Source: Flammeovirgaceae bacterium SG7u.111 (lineage in GTDB: Bacteria; Bacteroidota; Bacteroidia; Cytophagales; Flammeovirgaceae). From it: a stretch of 64,000 nt of DNA. Below, one piece after another: positions 18,353-27,368 of the stretch (the first letter of the stretch is position 1; each line of letters begins with the position of its first letter). The stretch spans positions 6,091,635 through 6,155,634 of the forward strand of contig CP139021.1 in NCBI GenBank assembly GCA_034044135.1. The letters are read 5' to 3'. A program made the translations under genes and the position numbers. Under the pieces are notes generated by a model. It made no database searches. It was not told the DNA's origin and saw only the letters and a list, made by a program, of their open reading frames with translations.

Positions 18353-20179
18353 TTATTTTTCGTCAGCAATCATGGATATGCTTCTTTCTATAAAAGTAGT
18401 AAGCGATTCTCCTTTCAGCATATTTTGCGAAAGCAAAGCCAAATCGTAAGCTTGCTTAGCTACACTAATTTGCTCTTCCTCGTTTTCAGCTTTTACTATT
18501 TTGCCTATAAGCGGGTGGTTTCCGTTGATAGTAACCGCCTGCATGCCCGGCATATCTCCGCCAAACATCATATTTCCTTGCATCTGTTGCATTTCTTGCA
18601 TCCTGCGCATGAACTCAGGTTGGGTAATCACCACTGGCATAGCATCTGCCGACATGGCCGTTACCTCAGGTGCAACATTTTCCTTAGCTATCGCTTTTTT
18701 GAAAATTTCTACCACTTTCTCCTCTTCTTCTTTGCTCAGTACCGATTCTATTGCCTCGTCTTTTTCTATCAGCTTTTCGGCAACATCGGCATCTACACGC
18801 TTCAAGCTCGTTTTTTCCAGTTTTTGCTCCAACGTACTGATGAAGTGGCTATCGAGCGGACCGTCCAATATCAAAATATCATACCCTTTCTTTTGCGCAG
18901 CTACTATATAAGAATGGTGCAGCTCTTGGTCGTTGGTATAAAGGAATACCTTGTTCCCGTTTTTATCCGTTTGGGCTGCTTCCACGTGTTTCCCATATTC
19001 CTCAAAGGTGTAGAATTTACCCTCCAAGTTTTTCAGCAAGCCAAACTTCTTAGATCGGTCGTAGAATTTCTCATCGGTAACCATTCCGTATTTCACAAAC
19101 AAACCAATGCTTTCCCATTTTTGCTCAAATGACTCTCTATCACTTTTAAACAAGTCACTTAATTTATCGGCTACCTTCTTGGTGATGTAAGAGTTAATCT
19201 TCTTCACACTGCTATCCGACTGCAAGTAGCTTCTTGATACGTTGAGCGGGATATCTGGTGAGTCGATGACGCCGTGCATGAGCGTAAGAAACTCTGGCAC
19301 AATCTCTTTCACCTCATCGGTGATGAACACTTGGCGAGAATACAGCTGTATTTTGTCGCGGTGAAGCGTGAGATCGTTTTTCACTTTTGGGAAATATAGG
19401 ATTCCCGTAAGGTTGAATGGATAATCAACATTGAGGTGAATCCAGAAAAGTGGTTCTTCTGAGAACGGGTAAAGCGTTTTGTAAAACTCTAGGTAATCTT
19501 CGTCCTTGAGGTCAGTTGGGTTTTTGACCCAAATTGGGGCTGTAGTATTTATTACCTTTTCTTCAAACTCGATTTCGATAGGTAAGAACTTGCAGTATTT
19601 GTTCAAAATACCACCAACCTTTCCGCTTTCAAGGTAATCTAAGGAATCTTCGTTTACATGGAGGATGATATCTGTACCCCTTGTTTCCTTTTCTCCTGCA
19701 GTAATTTCAAAATCGGTACTGCCTGTACAAGACCAACGAGCTGCCTCAGAGCCTTCTTTATACGATTTGGTAATGATTTCTACCGTATCGGCAACCATAA
19801 ATGCCGAATAGAAACCCAAACCAAACTTACCTATTATCTGGTTCGCATCTTTTACATCCTTGAATTTCTCAACAAATTCGGTAGCGCCTGAAAAAGCGAT
19901 TTGGTTGATATATTTCTTGATTTCCTCGGCAGTCATCCCGATTCCGCTGTCGCTTATCGTGATTTTCTTGTTTTCTTTGTCAATACTTACCTTGACTTTT
20001 ATTTCGCCAAGCTCCTCTTTAAACTCTCCGATCGATGCAAGTTTCTGAAGCTTTTGTGTAGCATCTACTGCATTTGATACCAATTCCCGTAAAAATATCT
20101 CTTGGTCAGAATAGAGAAATTTTTTAATAATTGGGAAAATGTTTTCGGTATTGACCGAAATCGTACCTCTCTCTTCCAT
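18353..20179 (-). CDS. htpG: Molecular chaperone HtpG (Hsp90)
   Basis: Bacterial Hsp90, a cytoplasmic ATP-dependent chaperone dimer, 608 residues. The N-terminal GHKL ATPase shows ELVSNAVDAT (catalytic Glu and Asn near 33-37), DSGIGMT and GKFGLGFYSAFMV. The middle domain includes LNVSRSYLQ, and the C-terminal dimerisation domain is shorter than in many homologs but within the Bacteroidota range. A Met-rich stretch (RRMQEMQQMQGNMMFGG) sits near residue 530. The start ATG at 20179 is the only plausible one. It is divergent from the LysM gene. Confidence 0.97.
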   Translation of the reverse strand: MEERGTISVNTENIFPIIKKFLYSDQEIFLRELVSNAVDATQKLQKLASIGEFKEELGEIKVKVSIDKENKKITISDSGIGMTAEEIKKYINQIAFSGATEFVEKFKDVKDANQIIGKFGLGFYSAFMVADTVEIITKSYKEGSEAARWSCTGSTDFEITAGEKETRGTDIILHVNEDSLDYLESGKVGGILNKYCKFLPIEIEFEEKVINTTAPIWVKNPTDLKDEDYLEFYKTLYPFSEEPLFWIHLNVDYPFNLTGILYFPKVKNDLTLHRDKIQLYSRQVFITDEVKEIVPEFLTLMHGVIDSPDIPLNVSRSYLQSDSSVKKINSYITKKVADKLSDLFKSDRESFEQKWESIGLFVKYGMVTDEKFYDRSKKFGLLKNLEGKFYTFEEYGKHVEAAQTDKNGNKVFLYTNDQELHHSYIVAAQKKGYDILILDGPLDSHFISTLEQKLEKTSLKRVDADVAEKLIEKDEAIESVLSKEEEEKVVEIFKKAIAKENVAPEVTAMSADAMPVVITQPEFMRRMQEMQQMQGNMMFGGDMPGMQAVTINGNHPLIGKIVKAENEEEQISVAKQAYDLALLSQNMLKGESLTTFIERSISMIADEK

Positions 20180-20571
20180 GTGTATTTTCGTTAATAAAAG
20201 TTACTAAAATTAATATTTTGATTGCTTTCCAAACCTTTTGCCAAAATCTGTTCCAGTTGTTTTTTTAAGACAAATTGTCAGCAAGACAAAGACAAAACAT
20301 CACTTAAAAACCATTGATAGTCACTACTTTTCAGGAAAAATAAGCCTTTTTGTCTGTTATAGATGACATTTAGAGAAGGTAAACATTGTAACCTATTTTT
20401 TTTTTAGAGCGTAAGAAACAATTCAAAAAAACAGGATGTCTATGCACGACAGGCATGATTCATGCAATATTTAAATTATTGTTGCAAAAATGCAATAAAC
20501 TATTAGATTTGTAATATCACTTTTGTGATAAACATTACAACCAAAACAATTAAACCAAACCGCTCAATAAA
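20180..20571. other. 392-base divergent intergenic region (htpG / LysM gene)
   Basis: No gene seen. It contains a 13-base interrupted palindrome (GCATGA, T, TCATGC) at 20453-20465, a plus-strand promoter at 20481-20511 and a small hairpin at 20515-20530. I found no complete Bacteroidota promoter for htpG; the best -7-like sequence is TAACTTTT near its start. Confidence 0.5.
20481..20530 (+). promoter_or_regulatory. Promoter and 5' hairpin of the LysM gene
   Basis: GTTG at 20481-20484 and TAGATTTG at 20504-20511 are separated by 19 bases, as in Bacteroidota promoters (the -33 box is GTTG, not TTTG). A hairpin TATCAC-TTTT-GTGATA at 20515-20530 falls at the expected transcript start and could stabilise the mRNA or act as an operator. 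Confidence 0.55.
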
Positions 20572-22107
20572 ATGACTACTAACTCAAAAGGATTAGTCCA
20601 TGGAAATGGACTGTATCAACATTTCCTTACCTCAACTAAAGAGGAAAACACTTGCGCCGCTCTTGGCAACAAGACTTCTTACACCAGACTTGCACTGGTT
20701 ACACTCGCATCTATTTACTTTCTTTTCTTATTTAGCGCCTCTACATTATTTGCTAATAATGATAATGAACGCTACCACAGGGTAAAAGAAGGAGAAACAA
20801 TACAAAAAATAGCCCGTAGATATGGTATCCCTGAAACCGTGTTGATGAAAAACAACGATTTGTATTCAGGAACACTCCACGCAGGACAATTGTTACTAGT
20901 ATCTATAGAAGCTTCTACAACTACTATAGCTTCTAATACTGGAAGACAAAGCAAGCTAACAGGTCTTTCTGGAGGTATGACTAGCACTTCTACTGCATAC
21001 GATCCGGCTAACCCGATGGTAAGGAGAGAAGCACCACGCAAGCAAATCACCAATAAGACCATCACTTCACAACCTGAAAACAATGCTGTAGCTTATCAAC
21101 AAGTGATCGCTAATGAAACACCTAGCAAAATACAAAAACTACCAGGGCTCACTACAGAAACTCAATTGACTTCTGAAGTGCCAAATGGAATCAATGATGC
21201 TAGAGAAATATTTAAAGTAGAGCAAGAGACCACAAACCAGCCTTGGTTCAACCTTTATTTCAGGACTATGAGAATAGCAAGGTTCAGAGATAATGTTCCT
21301 AGTAAATACACAAAAAGAAAAGACGGTATCCAATATAGTGGAGGAACAAAAGTAACAGAAGATTTGATTTCTAATTTTGGTTACCCTAAGGAAGCTGCTG
21401 CTGCTTTGTCCTTCGTATCTTCGAATGAAGGCGGTGTGAGCGACTTGAACTTTTACGATGGCGCTGGTTCTTTTGGATTTATCCAGTTCACTTTGAAATA
21501 TGGTTCACTAGAAAACTACTTGGCTATTGTAAAAAACGATAAGCCAGAAATTTTTCAAGCTTGCCTAGCGCAGTATGGTTTTGATTTGGAAATATCTACT
21601 GACAGATATGGAAAAGTGAAAAACACATTGGTAGTTTATGCTCCTGAAGGTTTCAAGGGCAAAACAAAGCTTCAAGGCGATGACCTAATGGACTATCTTT
21701 TGGCAAACAAACAATTGTTCGGTCCATTGATCCTTTTGGGCGAGCAAACTAAAGGTGAGCAAATCAAAGCTGCTTACGAAATGTACTACTTGGTTGCCAA
21801 AAACATCAACTTACCTGTAAATGGTATCAATATGATTACTGGCGATTTGTTCGATACAAAAGCTGGCGTAACTGCACTTACCGATTTGTGTGTGAAACTT
21901 GGTGCAACTGGTGCAAGCAACGAACTTGCTACTGCGGTAGCAAAGGTAATGAGCGATAATGGCATCAATTCTTATAATGACTTGAAAGGTTTTGATGAAT
22001 TAGCCATCATCAAAACTCTTACCATGACTACTTCTAACGATTTGGTAAAAAGAAGAATGAGCAAGCTTTTGGCGGAAAATCAAATGAGCGCATTGGTTGG
22101 AAGATAA
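20572..22107 (+). CDS. LysM protein with lysozyme-like C-terminal region
   Basis: A 511-residue cell-envelope protein. A hydrophobic helix at about 39-60 follows a 38-residue polar start and is either a signal peptide or anchor. One LysM domain (about 66-113: YHRVKEGETIQKIARRYG to GQLLLV) should bind peptidoglycan. A linker rich in Thr, Ser and Gln runs to about 240. Residues about 245-420 contain SSNEGGVSDLNFYDGAGSFGFIQF, which resembles the Glu-bearing active-site region of lysozyme-like and transglycosylase-like folds, with Glu286 as the candidate acid. Peptidoglycan cleavage is therefore an inference. It has its own promoter and is followed by a terminator 200 bases on. Confidence 0.75.
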   Translation: MTTNSKGLVHGNGLYQHFLTSTKEENTCAALGNKTSYTRLALVTLASIYFLFLFSASTLFANNDNERYHRVKEGETIQKIARRYGIPETVLMKNNDLYSGTLHAGQLLLVSIEASTTTIASNTGRQSKLTGLSGGMTSTSTAYDPANPMVRREAPRKQITNKTITSQPENNAVAYQQVIANETPSKIQKLPGLTTETQLTSEVPNGINDAREIFKVEQETTNQPWFNLYFRTMRIARFRDNVPSKYTKRKDGIQYSGGTKVTEDLISNFGYPKEAAAALSFVSSNEGGVSDLNFYDGAGSFGFIQFTLKYGSLENYLAIVKNDKPEIFQACLAQYGFDLEISTDRYGKVKNTLVVYAPEGFKGKTKLQGDDLMDYLLANKQLFGPLILLGEQTKGEQIKAAYEMYYLVAKNINLPVNGINMITGDLFDTKAGVTALTDLCVKLGATGASNELATAVAKVMSDNGINSYNDLKGFDELAIIKTLTMTTSNDLVKRRMSKLLAENQMSALVGR

Positions 22108-22309
22108 TTTGACTAGACTTTAGTAACCGTTCGTCACTACATACTTTTTGAGATATTTAAACAATACCCTTCAAGTTTTGTGGCGTACCCTTACGAGTCG
22201 TGTTCGAATAAAAATTAACTAAACTTCAGATGAGCGTAAAGAAAATAGTTATGGAAAACAACATTTCTTTCAACCAACTATCAAGGTAAATACTCCAGAA
22301 CAATAAACG

Positions 22310-22347
22310 AAGCCCTGTTTGGTATAAAATCCACTCAGGGCTTTTTT
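22310..22347 (+). terminator. Terminator downstream of the LysM region
   Basis: Eight-base arms AAGCCCTG (22310-22317) and CAGGGCTT (22336-22343) with an 18-base loop and a T run. On the minus strand it also lies just past the helicase stop. Confidence 0.7.
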
Positions 22348-22351
22348 ATGG

Positions 22352-23776
22352 TTAATCTTTAAAAAAATCGGGCTCAAAATTGACAAGGAAAAGTTCGTCC
22401 GTTGAACGGGTAATCGCTGTATAAACCCAACGCATCAGCTCCACATTTTTCATCTCATCGTTGAGGTAGCCCAAATCGACAAATACAGCTTTCCACTGGC
22501 TACCCTGTGATTTGTGGCAAGTAAGGGAATAAGCATATTTTACCTGCAACGCATTTATGTAGGGGTTTTCTCTTAACAGAGTTTCTACTTCCTTCGGGTT
22601 TTCAAATGGTCCATTATCCTCTATCACTTGCTCTTGAATTTTATTTAAGTCCTCCATGGGTAAATTAGGGGTGAAACTATGAAGCGTATCCAAAAGCACT
22701 TTCGCATCAAATGGCGTCTCATCTGGATAATCGATCAATTGCAAACGGAGGTTGGCAAACCGAAACCCTCCCATCTCTTCTACCGAACCTACTCTCATTA
22801 CCTCGGCAAACTCACCATTGGCAAGAAACCCCGCCCTAGATTCATCATCCAACCAGAAGTAATTGTTTTTGACCACCATCAAAATATCACCTGCCGATAG
22901 TTCTTCTTCGTAGTACAATATCTGTTTGCGGATGAACTGGTTGTACAATGTAGCCGAACGGTTGGATCGGCAAATCAGGGAAGTGTTTTCAACACCATAT
23001 TTGTCATAGGTATAGCGCAGCCCATTTTCTAACTTCTGACTAGGCATCCTAAAAATATCCTTGTACTTTTTGGTATTGAGGTTGATTTGAAAATTCCGCT
23101 TTGCTATTTGGAGACGAATCGCTGTAGCATTTTCCAAAATCCCAGAAGCTTGTTGCTGCCTCACCACATCTGTAAGCATATGAGGCATTACCTTCAACAT
23201 ACACTCTTGCTCCAAGTGCAAAACATCTAAAGCAGGGCTAATATCTTTATGCACTGGAGGAAGCTGAGCAGTATCCCCCACCAGCATTAACTTGTTTCCC
23301 GAATTAGGTTTCTCAAATACATAACTAACCAGCTCCGTAAGCAACCCATTACGATAACCATAATCACTTCCATCGTCTATCATGGACGCTTCATCTACTA
23401 TAAAAACCGTATTCTTACTCTGGTTAGGCTGCTTTTTGAAAACGATTCGTCCCGAGGCAGGGTCTTCGGTTGGTTTATAGATAATCTTATGGATGGTAAA
23501 AGCTTGCCTTTTTGCATAAAATGAAATTACTTTCGCCGCTCTGCCAGTAGGAGCTAGCAAAGCATATTTGTAATCGAAATGCCTCAAGGTCTTTACCATG
23601 GCGCTGATCACCGAAGTTTTTCCCGTACCCGCATATCCTTTAAGCAAAAAAGTGAGCCTATTTCGCTTTTTTTCTACAATAAACTCACCCAGTTTATCAA
23701 AAAGAGTTGCCTGACCAGGAGTTGGCTCATGGGGGAAGTACCTATAAAAAAGATCTTTAGGGTCGGACTTTTGCAT
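22352..23776 (-). CDS. ATP-dependent DNA helicase, RecD/Pif1-like superfamily 1B
   Basis: A 474-residue helicase. Walker A is GYAGTGKTSV (about 43-52) and Walker B FIVDEASMIDD (about 132-142). GDTAQLPP, the SH3-like insertion region and the C-terminal motifs YSLTCHKSQGSQWKAVFVD and YTAITRSTDELFLV complete the SF1B set. It resembles the short RecD2/Dda-type helicases widespread in Bacteroidota, which unwind DNA 5' to 3' and displace bound proteins. It lacks the long RecD2 N-terminal extension. The gene starts 12 bases after the kynU stop and is probably co-transcribed with it; I see no functional link. Confidence 0.9.
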   Translation of the reverse strand: MQKSDPKDLFYRYFPHEPTPGQATLFDKLGEFIVEKKRNRLTFLLKGYAGTGKTSVISAMVKTLRHFDYKYALLAPTGRAAKVISFYAKRQAFTIHKIIYKPTEDPASGRIVFKKQPNQSKNTVFIVDEASMIDDGSDYGYRNGLLTELVSYVFEKPNSGNKLMLVGDTAQLPPVHKDISPALDVLHLEQECMLKVMPHMLTDVVRQQQASGILENATAIRLQIAKRNFQINLNTKKYKDIFRMPSQKLENGLRYTYDKYGVENTSLICRSNRSATLYNQFIRKQILYYEEELSAGDILMVVKNNYFWLDDESRAGFLANGEFAEVMRVGSVEEMGGFRFANLRLQLIDYPDETPFDAKVLLDTLHSFTPNLPMEDLNKIQEQVIEDNGPFENPKEVETLLRENPYINALQVKYAYSLTCHKSQGSQWKAVFVDLGYLNDEMKNVELMRWVYTAITRSTDELFLVNFEPDFFKD

Positions 23777-23788
23777 CCTGTAAGTAAT

Positions 23789-25075
23789 TTACAAGGTTTT
23801 GAATGTATCTTTGAGCACAGTATAAAACTGAAAGATTTCCTCAAAGGTATTATATAAAGGTACTGGTGCAAGCCTTATTACATTTGGTTCTCTCCAATCA
23901 ACCACAATTCCCTTTTTAATCAGATTATCAAAAATCTTCTTCCCCTGTTCCACTACCAAAGATAGTTGTGCTCCACTTTCACTCGGGCTTTCTGGAGTAA
24001 CAATTCGTATTGTCTCCTCACCAATTGCTTTATTTATGTCATCGATCAAAAACCGCAGATAGGCAACCATTTTTTTACTTTTCTCTACCAATTTTTCCAT
24101 TCCCACCTCTTCAAAAATATCTAACGAAGCATGCAAAGCCGCCAATAATAATACGGGAGGAGTACTCAATTGCCATCCGTTAGCCCCAATTGCAGGCTGA
24201 AAGTCTTTTTGCATAAGAAAACGGGTCTTTTCATCGTTTCCCCACCATCCCGACAAGCGTGCAACACCTTTATCTTTTCCATGGGTTTCATGCACAAATA
24301 AACCTCCGATTGTACCTGGTCCGCCATTCATGTATTTGTAATTACACCAAACGGCAAAGTCTACACCCCAATCGTGAAGCTTTAGTGGCACATTCCCTAC
24401 TGCATGCGCCAAATCAAACCCAACAACAGCACCAACTCCGTGAGACACTTTTGCTATTTTCTCTAATTCAAACAACTGACCAGTATAATAATTAACCCCT
24501 CCCAACAATACCAATGCGAGCTCTTCTGCATTTTCTTCTATTACAGAAAGAATATCTTCGGTCCGCAGTGTTTCTTCCCCTTCTCTTGGTGTAAGTTCTA
24601 TAAGCCCATCTTCTGGAGAACATCCATGAGATTGTAATTGAGATGCCATTGCATACTGATCAGATGGAAAAGCTCCTGCCTCCATCAAAATCTTATACCG
24701 CCCTTGGCTCGGTCTATAAAAAGATACCAACAAAAAATGTAGATTGACTGTGAGTGAGTTCATCAAAGCCACTTCACTAGGCTGTGCGCCTACAATAGGA
24801 CAAAGCTTTTTTGATAGCTTATACTGGTATTCCATCCATGAAGGCTCACCTTCAAATGCATTGAAAAAACCTTCTACTCCCAAATCTTGCCAACGGCTTA
24901 ATTCCCTTTCAATATGGGAAGCCGTTTTACTTGGCTGTAAACCAAGTGAATTGCCACAGAAATATATATCTATAGGAGATTGGGAAGATGGTAGTAGAAA
25001 TTCGCTTCTATATTTTTTTAGCCAGTCCTCTTTGTCTAGATTCTTGGCGGTTGATAAAGCACTCGTAAAACCCAT
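23789..25075 (-). CDS. kynU: Kynureninase
   Basis: A PLP enzyme of 428 residues that hydrolyses kynurenine or 3-hydroxykynurenine to anthranilate or 3-hydroxyanthranilate plus alanine. Seen are IYFCGNSLGLQP (about 37-49), SWMEYQYKL, a PLP aspartate region GFDLAHAVGN (about 219-228) and WCNYKYMNGGPG with the Schiff-base Lys247. Length and motifs fit the family well. Other kynurenine-pathway genes (for example kmo or tdo) are not in the window. It has a perfect Bacteroidota promoter and is followed by the helicase gene after 12 bases. Confidence 0.95.
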   Translation of the reverse strand: MGFTSALSTAKNLDKEDWLKKYRSEFLLPSSQSPIDIYFCGNSLGLQPSKTASHIERELSRWQDLGVEGFFNAFEGEPSWMEYQYKLSKKLCPIVGAQPSEVALMNSLTVNLHFLLVSFYRPSQGRYKILMEAGAFPSDQYAMASQLQSHGCSPEDGLIELTPREGEETLRTEDILSVIEENAEELALVLLGGVNYYTGQLFELEKIAKVSHGVGAVVGFDLAHAVGNVPLKLHDWGVDFAVWCNYKYMNGGPGTIGGLFVHETHGKDKGVARLSGWWGNDEKTRFLMQKDFQPAIGANGWQLSTPPVLLLAALHASLDIFEEVGMEKLVEKSKKMVAYLRFLIDDINKAIGEETIRIVTPESPSESGAQLSLVVEQGKKIFDNLIKKGIVVDWREPNVIRLAPVPLYNTFEEIFQFYTVLKDTFKTL

Positions 25076-25100
25076 TTATTACCTAGTTTAAATAAAAACA

Positions 25101-25131
25101 CAAATTTATTACACTTTATCTACTCAGCAAA
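25101..25131 (-). promoter_or_regulatory. Promoter of kynU
   Basis: On the minus strand TTTG (25131-25128), 19 bases, then TAAATTTG (25108-25101): a perfect TTTG-N19-TAnnTTTG promoter. The leader to the ATG at 25075 would be about 20 bases. Confidence 0.75.
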
Positions 25132-25207
25132 TAATACTGATAATGAGAGGATAAGGCTATATAGCAAATAAATATTTTAAAGACGTTGTGAAATTTTATT
25201 TAAAATA

Positions 25208-25238
25208 TTTGAACTTATAAAAAAAGCGTATAGCTTTG
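25208..25238 (+). promoter_or_regulatory. Promoter of the tRNA-Tyr/Gly/Thr-tuf operon
   Basis: TTTG at 25208-25211, 19-base spacer, TAGCTTTG at 25231-25238: full match to the Bacteroidota consensus. It lies 39 bases before the first tRNA. Confidence 0.8.
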
Positions 25239-25277
25239 CAGACCAATTCAGAAAAAATGTCGGACACAGACATTTAG

Positions 25278-25358
25278 GGGGAGGTTCCAGAGCGGTCAAA
25301 TGGGACGGACTGTAAATCCGTTGCTTCGGCTTCGCAGGTTCGAATCCTGCCCTCCCCA
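25278..25358 (+). tRNA. tRNA-Tyr (GTA)
   Basis: Class II tRNA with a long variable arm. The acceptor stem GGGGAGG pairs with CCTCCCC (25351-25357), the T arm is GCAGG/CCTGC, and the anticodon GTA lies at 25312-25314. Discriminator A at 25358 is followed by encoded CCA. It is the first of three clustered tRNAs ahead of tuf. Confidence 0.97.
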
Positions 25359-25431
25359 CCAAAAGGTAAGTTGTTTGGTTATTTAATTGCTACATAGCGA
25401 TTTAATAGCCATTCATGCTGTTAAAACATAA

Positions 25432-25504
25432 GCGGGAGTAGCTCAGTTGGTAGAGCGACAGCCTTCCAAGCTGTAGGTCGCGGGTTCGAGCCTCGTCTCC
25501 CGCT
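25432..25504 (+). tRNA. tRNA-Gly (TCC)
   Basis: Acceptor GCGGGAG (25432-25438) pairs with CTCCCGC (25497-25503). The anticodon loop CTTCCAA gives TCC at 25465-25467. The discriminator is T, and CCA is not encoded. Confidence 0.97.
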
Positions 25505-25515
25505 CACTGTTTTAA

Positions 25516-25587
25516 GCCGATGTAGCTCAGGGGTAGAGTGCTTCCTTGGTAAGGAAGAGGTCACGGGTTCAAATCCCGTCATTGGCT
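25516..25587 (+). tRNA. tRNA-Thr (GGT)
   Basis: Acceptor GCCGATG (25516-25522) pairs with CATTGGC (25580-25586) with one G-T pair. Anticodon GGT is at 25548-25550 in the loop TTGGTAA. It lies 73 bases upstream of the tuf ATG, in the same order as the E. coli tyrU-glyT-thrT-tufB cluster. Confidence 0.97.
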
Positions 25588-25660
25588 CTGAGTAATTCAC
25601 TTTGTATTGAAATCATACACACATATAAGAATAGGTTGTTAATTTAATAATTGGAAAAAA

Positions 25661-26848
25661 ATGGCTAAAGAAACCTTTGACCGTTCCAAGCCTCACTTGA
25701 ATATTGGAACTATAGGTCACGTTGACCACGGAAAAACAACTTTGACTGCTGCTATCACTAAGGTGTTGGCAGATGCAGGTCTTTCTGAATCTCGTTCATT
25801 CGACTCGATTGACAATGCACCAGAGGAAAAGGAAAGAGGTATTACTATTAATACGTCTCACGTTGAGTACCAAACTGCTACTAGGCACTACGCTCACGTT
25901 GATTGCCCAGGTCACGCCGATTACGTTAAAAACATGGTAACTGGTGCAGCTCAAATGGACGGGGCAATACTAGTTGTTGCTGCTACTGATGGTCCTATGC
26001 CACAGACAAGGGAGCACATTCTTTTAGCTCGCCAAGTAGGTGTGCCTGCTTTGGTAGTATTCATGAACAAAGTTGACATGGTAGATGACGAAGAGCTTCT
26101 AGAACTTGTTGAAATGGAAGTTCGTGAGTTATTGTCTTTCTACGAATTCGATGGTGACAATATTCCTGTTATCCAAGGATCTGCTCTTGGCGGTCTTAAT
26201 GCCGAGCAAAAGTGGGTTGATACTATCATGGAGTTAATGGATGCAGTTGATAACAGCATTCCAATTCCTGAGCGTTTGGTTGACAAAGATTTCTTGATGC
26301 CTGTTGAAGATGTATTCTCTATCACTGGTCGTGGTACTGTAGCTACTGGTAGAATCGAAAGAGGTGTAATCAACTCAGGTGATCCAGTAGAAATCATCGG
26401 TATGGGAGCTGAGAAGCTTACTTCAACTATCACTGGTGTTGAAATGTTTAGAAAAATTCTTGACAGAGGTGAAGCTGGTGATAATGTTGGTCTTCTTTTG
26501 AGAGGTATTGACAAAGAAGCTATCAGACGTGGTATGGTAATCTGTAAGCCAGGTTCTGTAACTCCTCACACTAAATTCAAAGCTGAGGTTTACGTATTGT
26601 CAAAAGACGAAGGTGGTCGTCACACTCCATTCTTCAAAGGTTATAACCCTCAGTTCTACTTCAGAACAACAGACGTAACAGGTGAGATATCTCTTCCTGA
26701 TGGTGTAGAAATGGTTATGCCAGGTGACAACATCACCATTACTGTTGACCTTCAGAAAGAAGTTGCAATGGAAGCTGGTCTTCGTTTTGCAATCAGAGAA
26801 GGTGGTAGAACAGTTGGTGCTGGTCAAGTAACTGAAATCTTAGCGTAA
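25661..26848 (+). CDS. tuf: Elongation factor Tu
   Basis: The GTPase that delivers aminoacyl-tRNA to the ribosome, 395 residues. G motifs: GHVDHGKTT (about 19-27), a threonine in [17 protein letters not shown] (about 81-88) and NKVD (about 136-139). Domains 2 and 3 are complete, ending [12 protein letters not shown]. The coding sequence is enriched in frequently used codons, as expected for a highly expressed gene. It is transcribed with three tRNAs in front and ends in a terminator before tRNA-Trp. Confidence 0.99.
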   Translation: MAKETFDRSKPHLNIGTIGHVDHGKTTLTAAITKVLADAGLSESRSFDSIDNAPEEKERGITINTSHVEYQTATRHYAHVDCPGHADYVKNMVTGAAQMDGAILVVAATDGPMPQTREHILLARQVGVPALVVFMNKVDMVDDEELLELVEMEVRELLSFYEFDGDNIPVIQGSALGGLNAEQKWVDTIMELMDAVDNSIPIPERLVDKDFLMPVEDVFSITGRGTVATGRIERGVINSGDPVEIIGMGAEKLTSTITGVEMFRKILDRGEAGDNVGLLLRGIDKEAIRRGMVICKPGSVTPHTKFKAEVYVLSKDEGGRHTPFFKGYNPQFYFRTTDVTGEISLPDGVEMVMPGDNITITVDLQKEVAMEAGLRFAIREGGRTVGAGQVTEILA

Positions 26849-26869
26849 TTTACGCTTGATAATAAATTG

Positions 26870-26900
26870 AAAGCTCTGCCTTGTGCAGGGCTTTTTTTTT
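26870..26900 (+). terminator. Terminator after tuf
   Basis: A stem formed by AAGCTCTGC and GCAGGGCTT around a short loop, followed by nine or more T. It separates the tRNA-tuf unit from the tRNA-Trp-secE unit. Confidence 0.85.
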
Positions 26901-26966
26901 GAAGAGGTCTTTTTAGGCAAAGAAGAGTATTTATCCTTCTTTTGATCAAATATTTTATCCGATAAA

Positions 26967-26997
26967 TTTGATAATGTTCATATAGTTCATACCTTTG
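26967..26997 (+). promoter_or_regulatory. Promoter of the tRNA-Trp-secE-nusG-rpl operon
   Basis: TTTG at 26967-26970, 19 bases, TACCTTTG at 26990-26997: full consensus match with the same spacing as the tRNA-Tyr promoter. The tRNA begins 26 bases downstream. Confidence 0.8.
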
Positions 26998-27023
26998 CAC
27001 ACCAATTAGAAATCTAATCATAC

Positions 27024-27096
27024 ACGGGTGTAGCTCAGCTGGTAGAGCAACGGTCTCCAAAACCGTAGGTCGTGAGTTCGATCCTTACCGCCCGTG
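27024..27096 (+). tRNA. tRNA-Trp (CCA)
   Basis: Acceptor ACGGGTG (27024-27030) pairs with CGCCCGT (27089-27095). The anticodon loop CTCCAAA gives CCA at 27057-27059, and the discriminator is G at 27096. It lies just ahead of secE, a conserved Bacteroidota arrangement. Confidence 0.96.
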
Positions 27097-27155
27097 CTAG
27101 TTATACTGGCTTTTGTCAGTATAATTTTTTTTTACTGGTTAATCAGTATTTAGCA

Positions 27156-27350
27156 ATGTTTACTAAGATAAAAAATTTCATTAAGGAGTCTTACAACGAG
27201 ATGATCCATCACGTGACATGGTCGAAGTATGATGAACTCCAAAGTAGTTCAGTGCTGGTTTTGATCGCATCATTCATTTTTGCCTTGCTTATAGGCTTGA
27301 TCGATACTGTGTTCAAATACGGCTTGGACTTGTTTTATGGTTCCTTCTAA
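27156..27350 (+). CDS. secE: Preprotein translocase subunit SecE
   Basis: Small essential subunit of the SecYEG channel, 64 residues. The ATG at 27156 gives MFTKIKNFIKESYNEM, the usual amphipathic start; an upstream ATG at 27072 lies inside tRNA-Trp and can be dismissed. The conserved VTWSKYDEL precedes one TM helix (about 33-55). It sits directly upstream of nusG. Confidence 0.95.
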   Translation: MFTKIKNFIKESYNEMIHHVTWSKYDELQSSSVLVLIASFIFALLIGLIDTVFKYGLDLFYGSF

Positions 27351-27368
27351 AAAAAGGCTTTAAAAATT

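Noticed and set aside
18425-19132. 235-codon plus-strand frame inside htpG
   Set aside because: It lies wholly antisense to a strongly conserved gene and shows a low-complexity, aromatic- and His-rich translation.
25177-25362. Minus-strand frame of 61 codons across tRNA-Tyr (GRAGFEPAKP...)
   Set aside because: It is antisense to the tRNA; such GFEPA-type translations are a classic annotation artefact.
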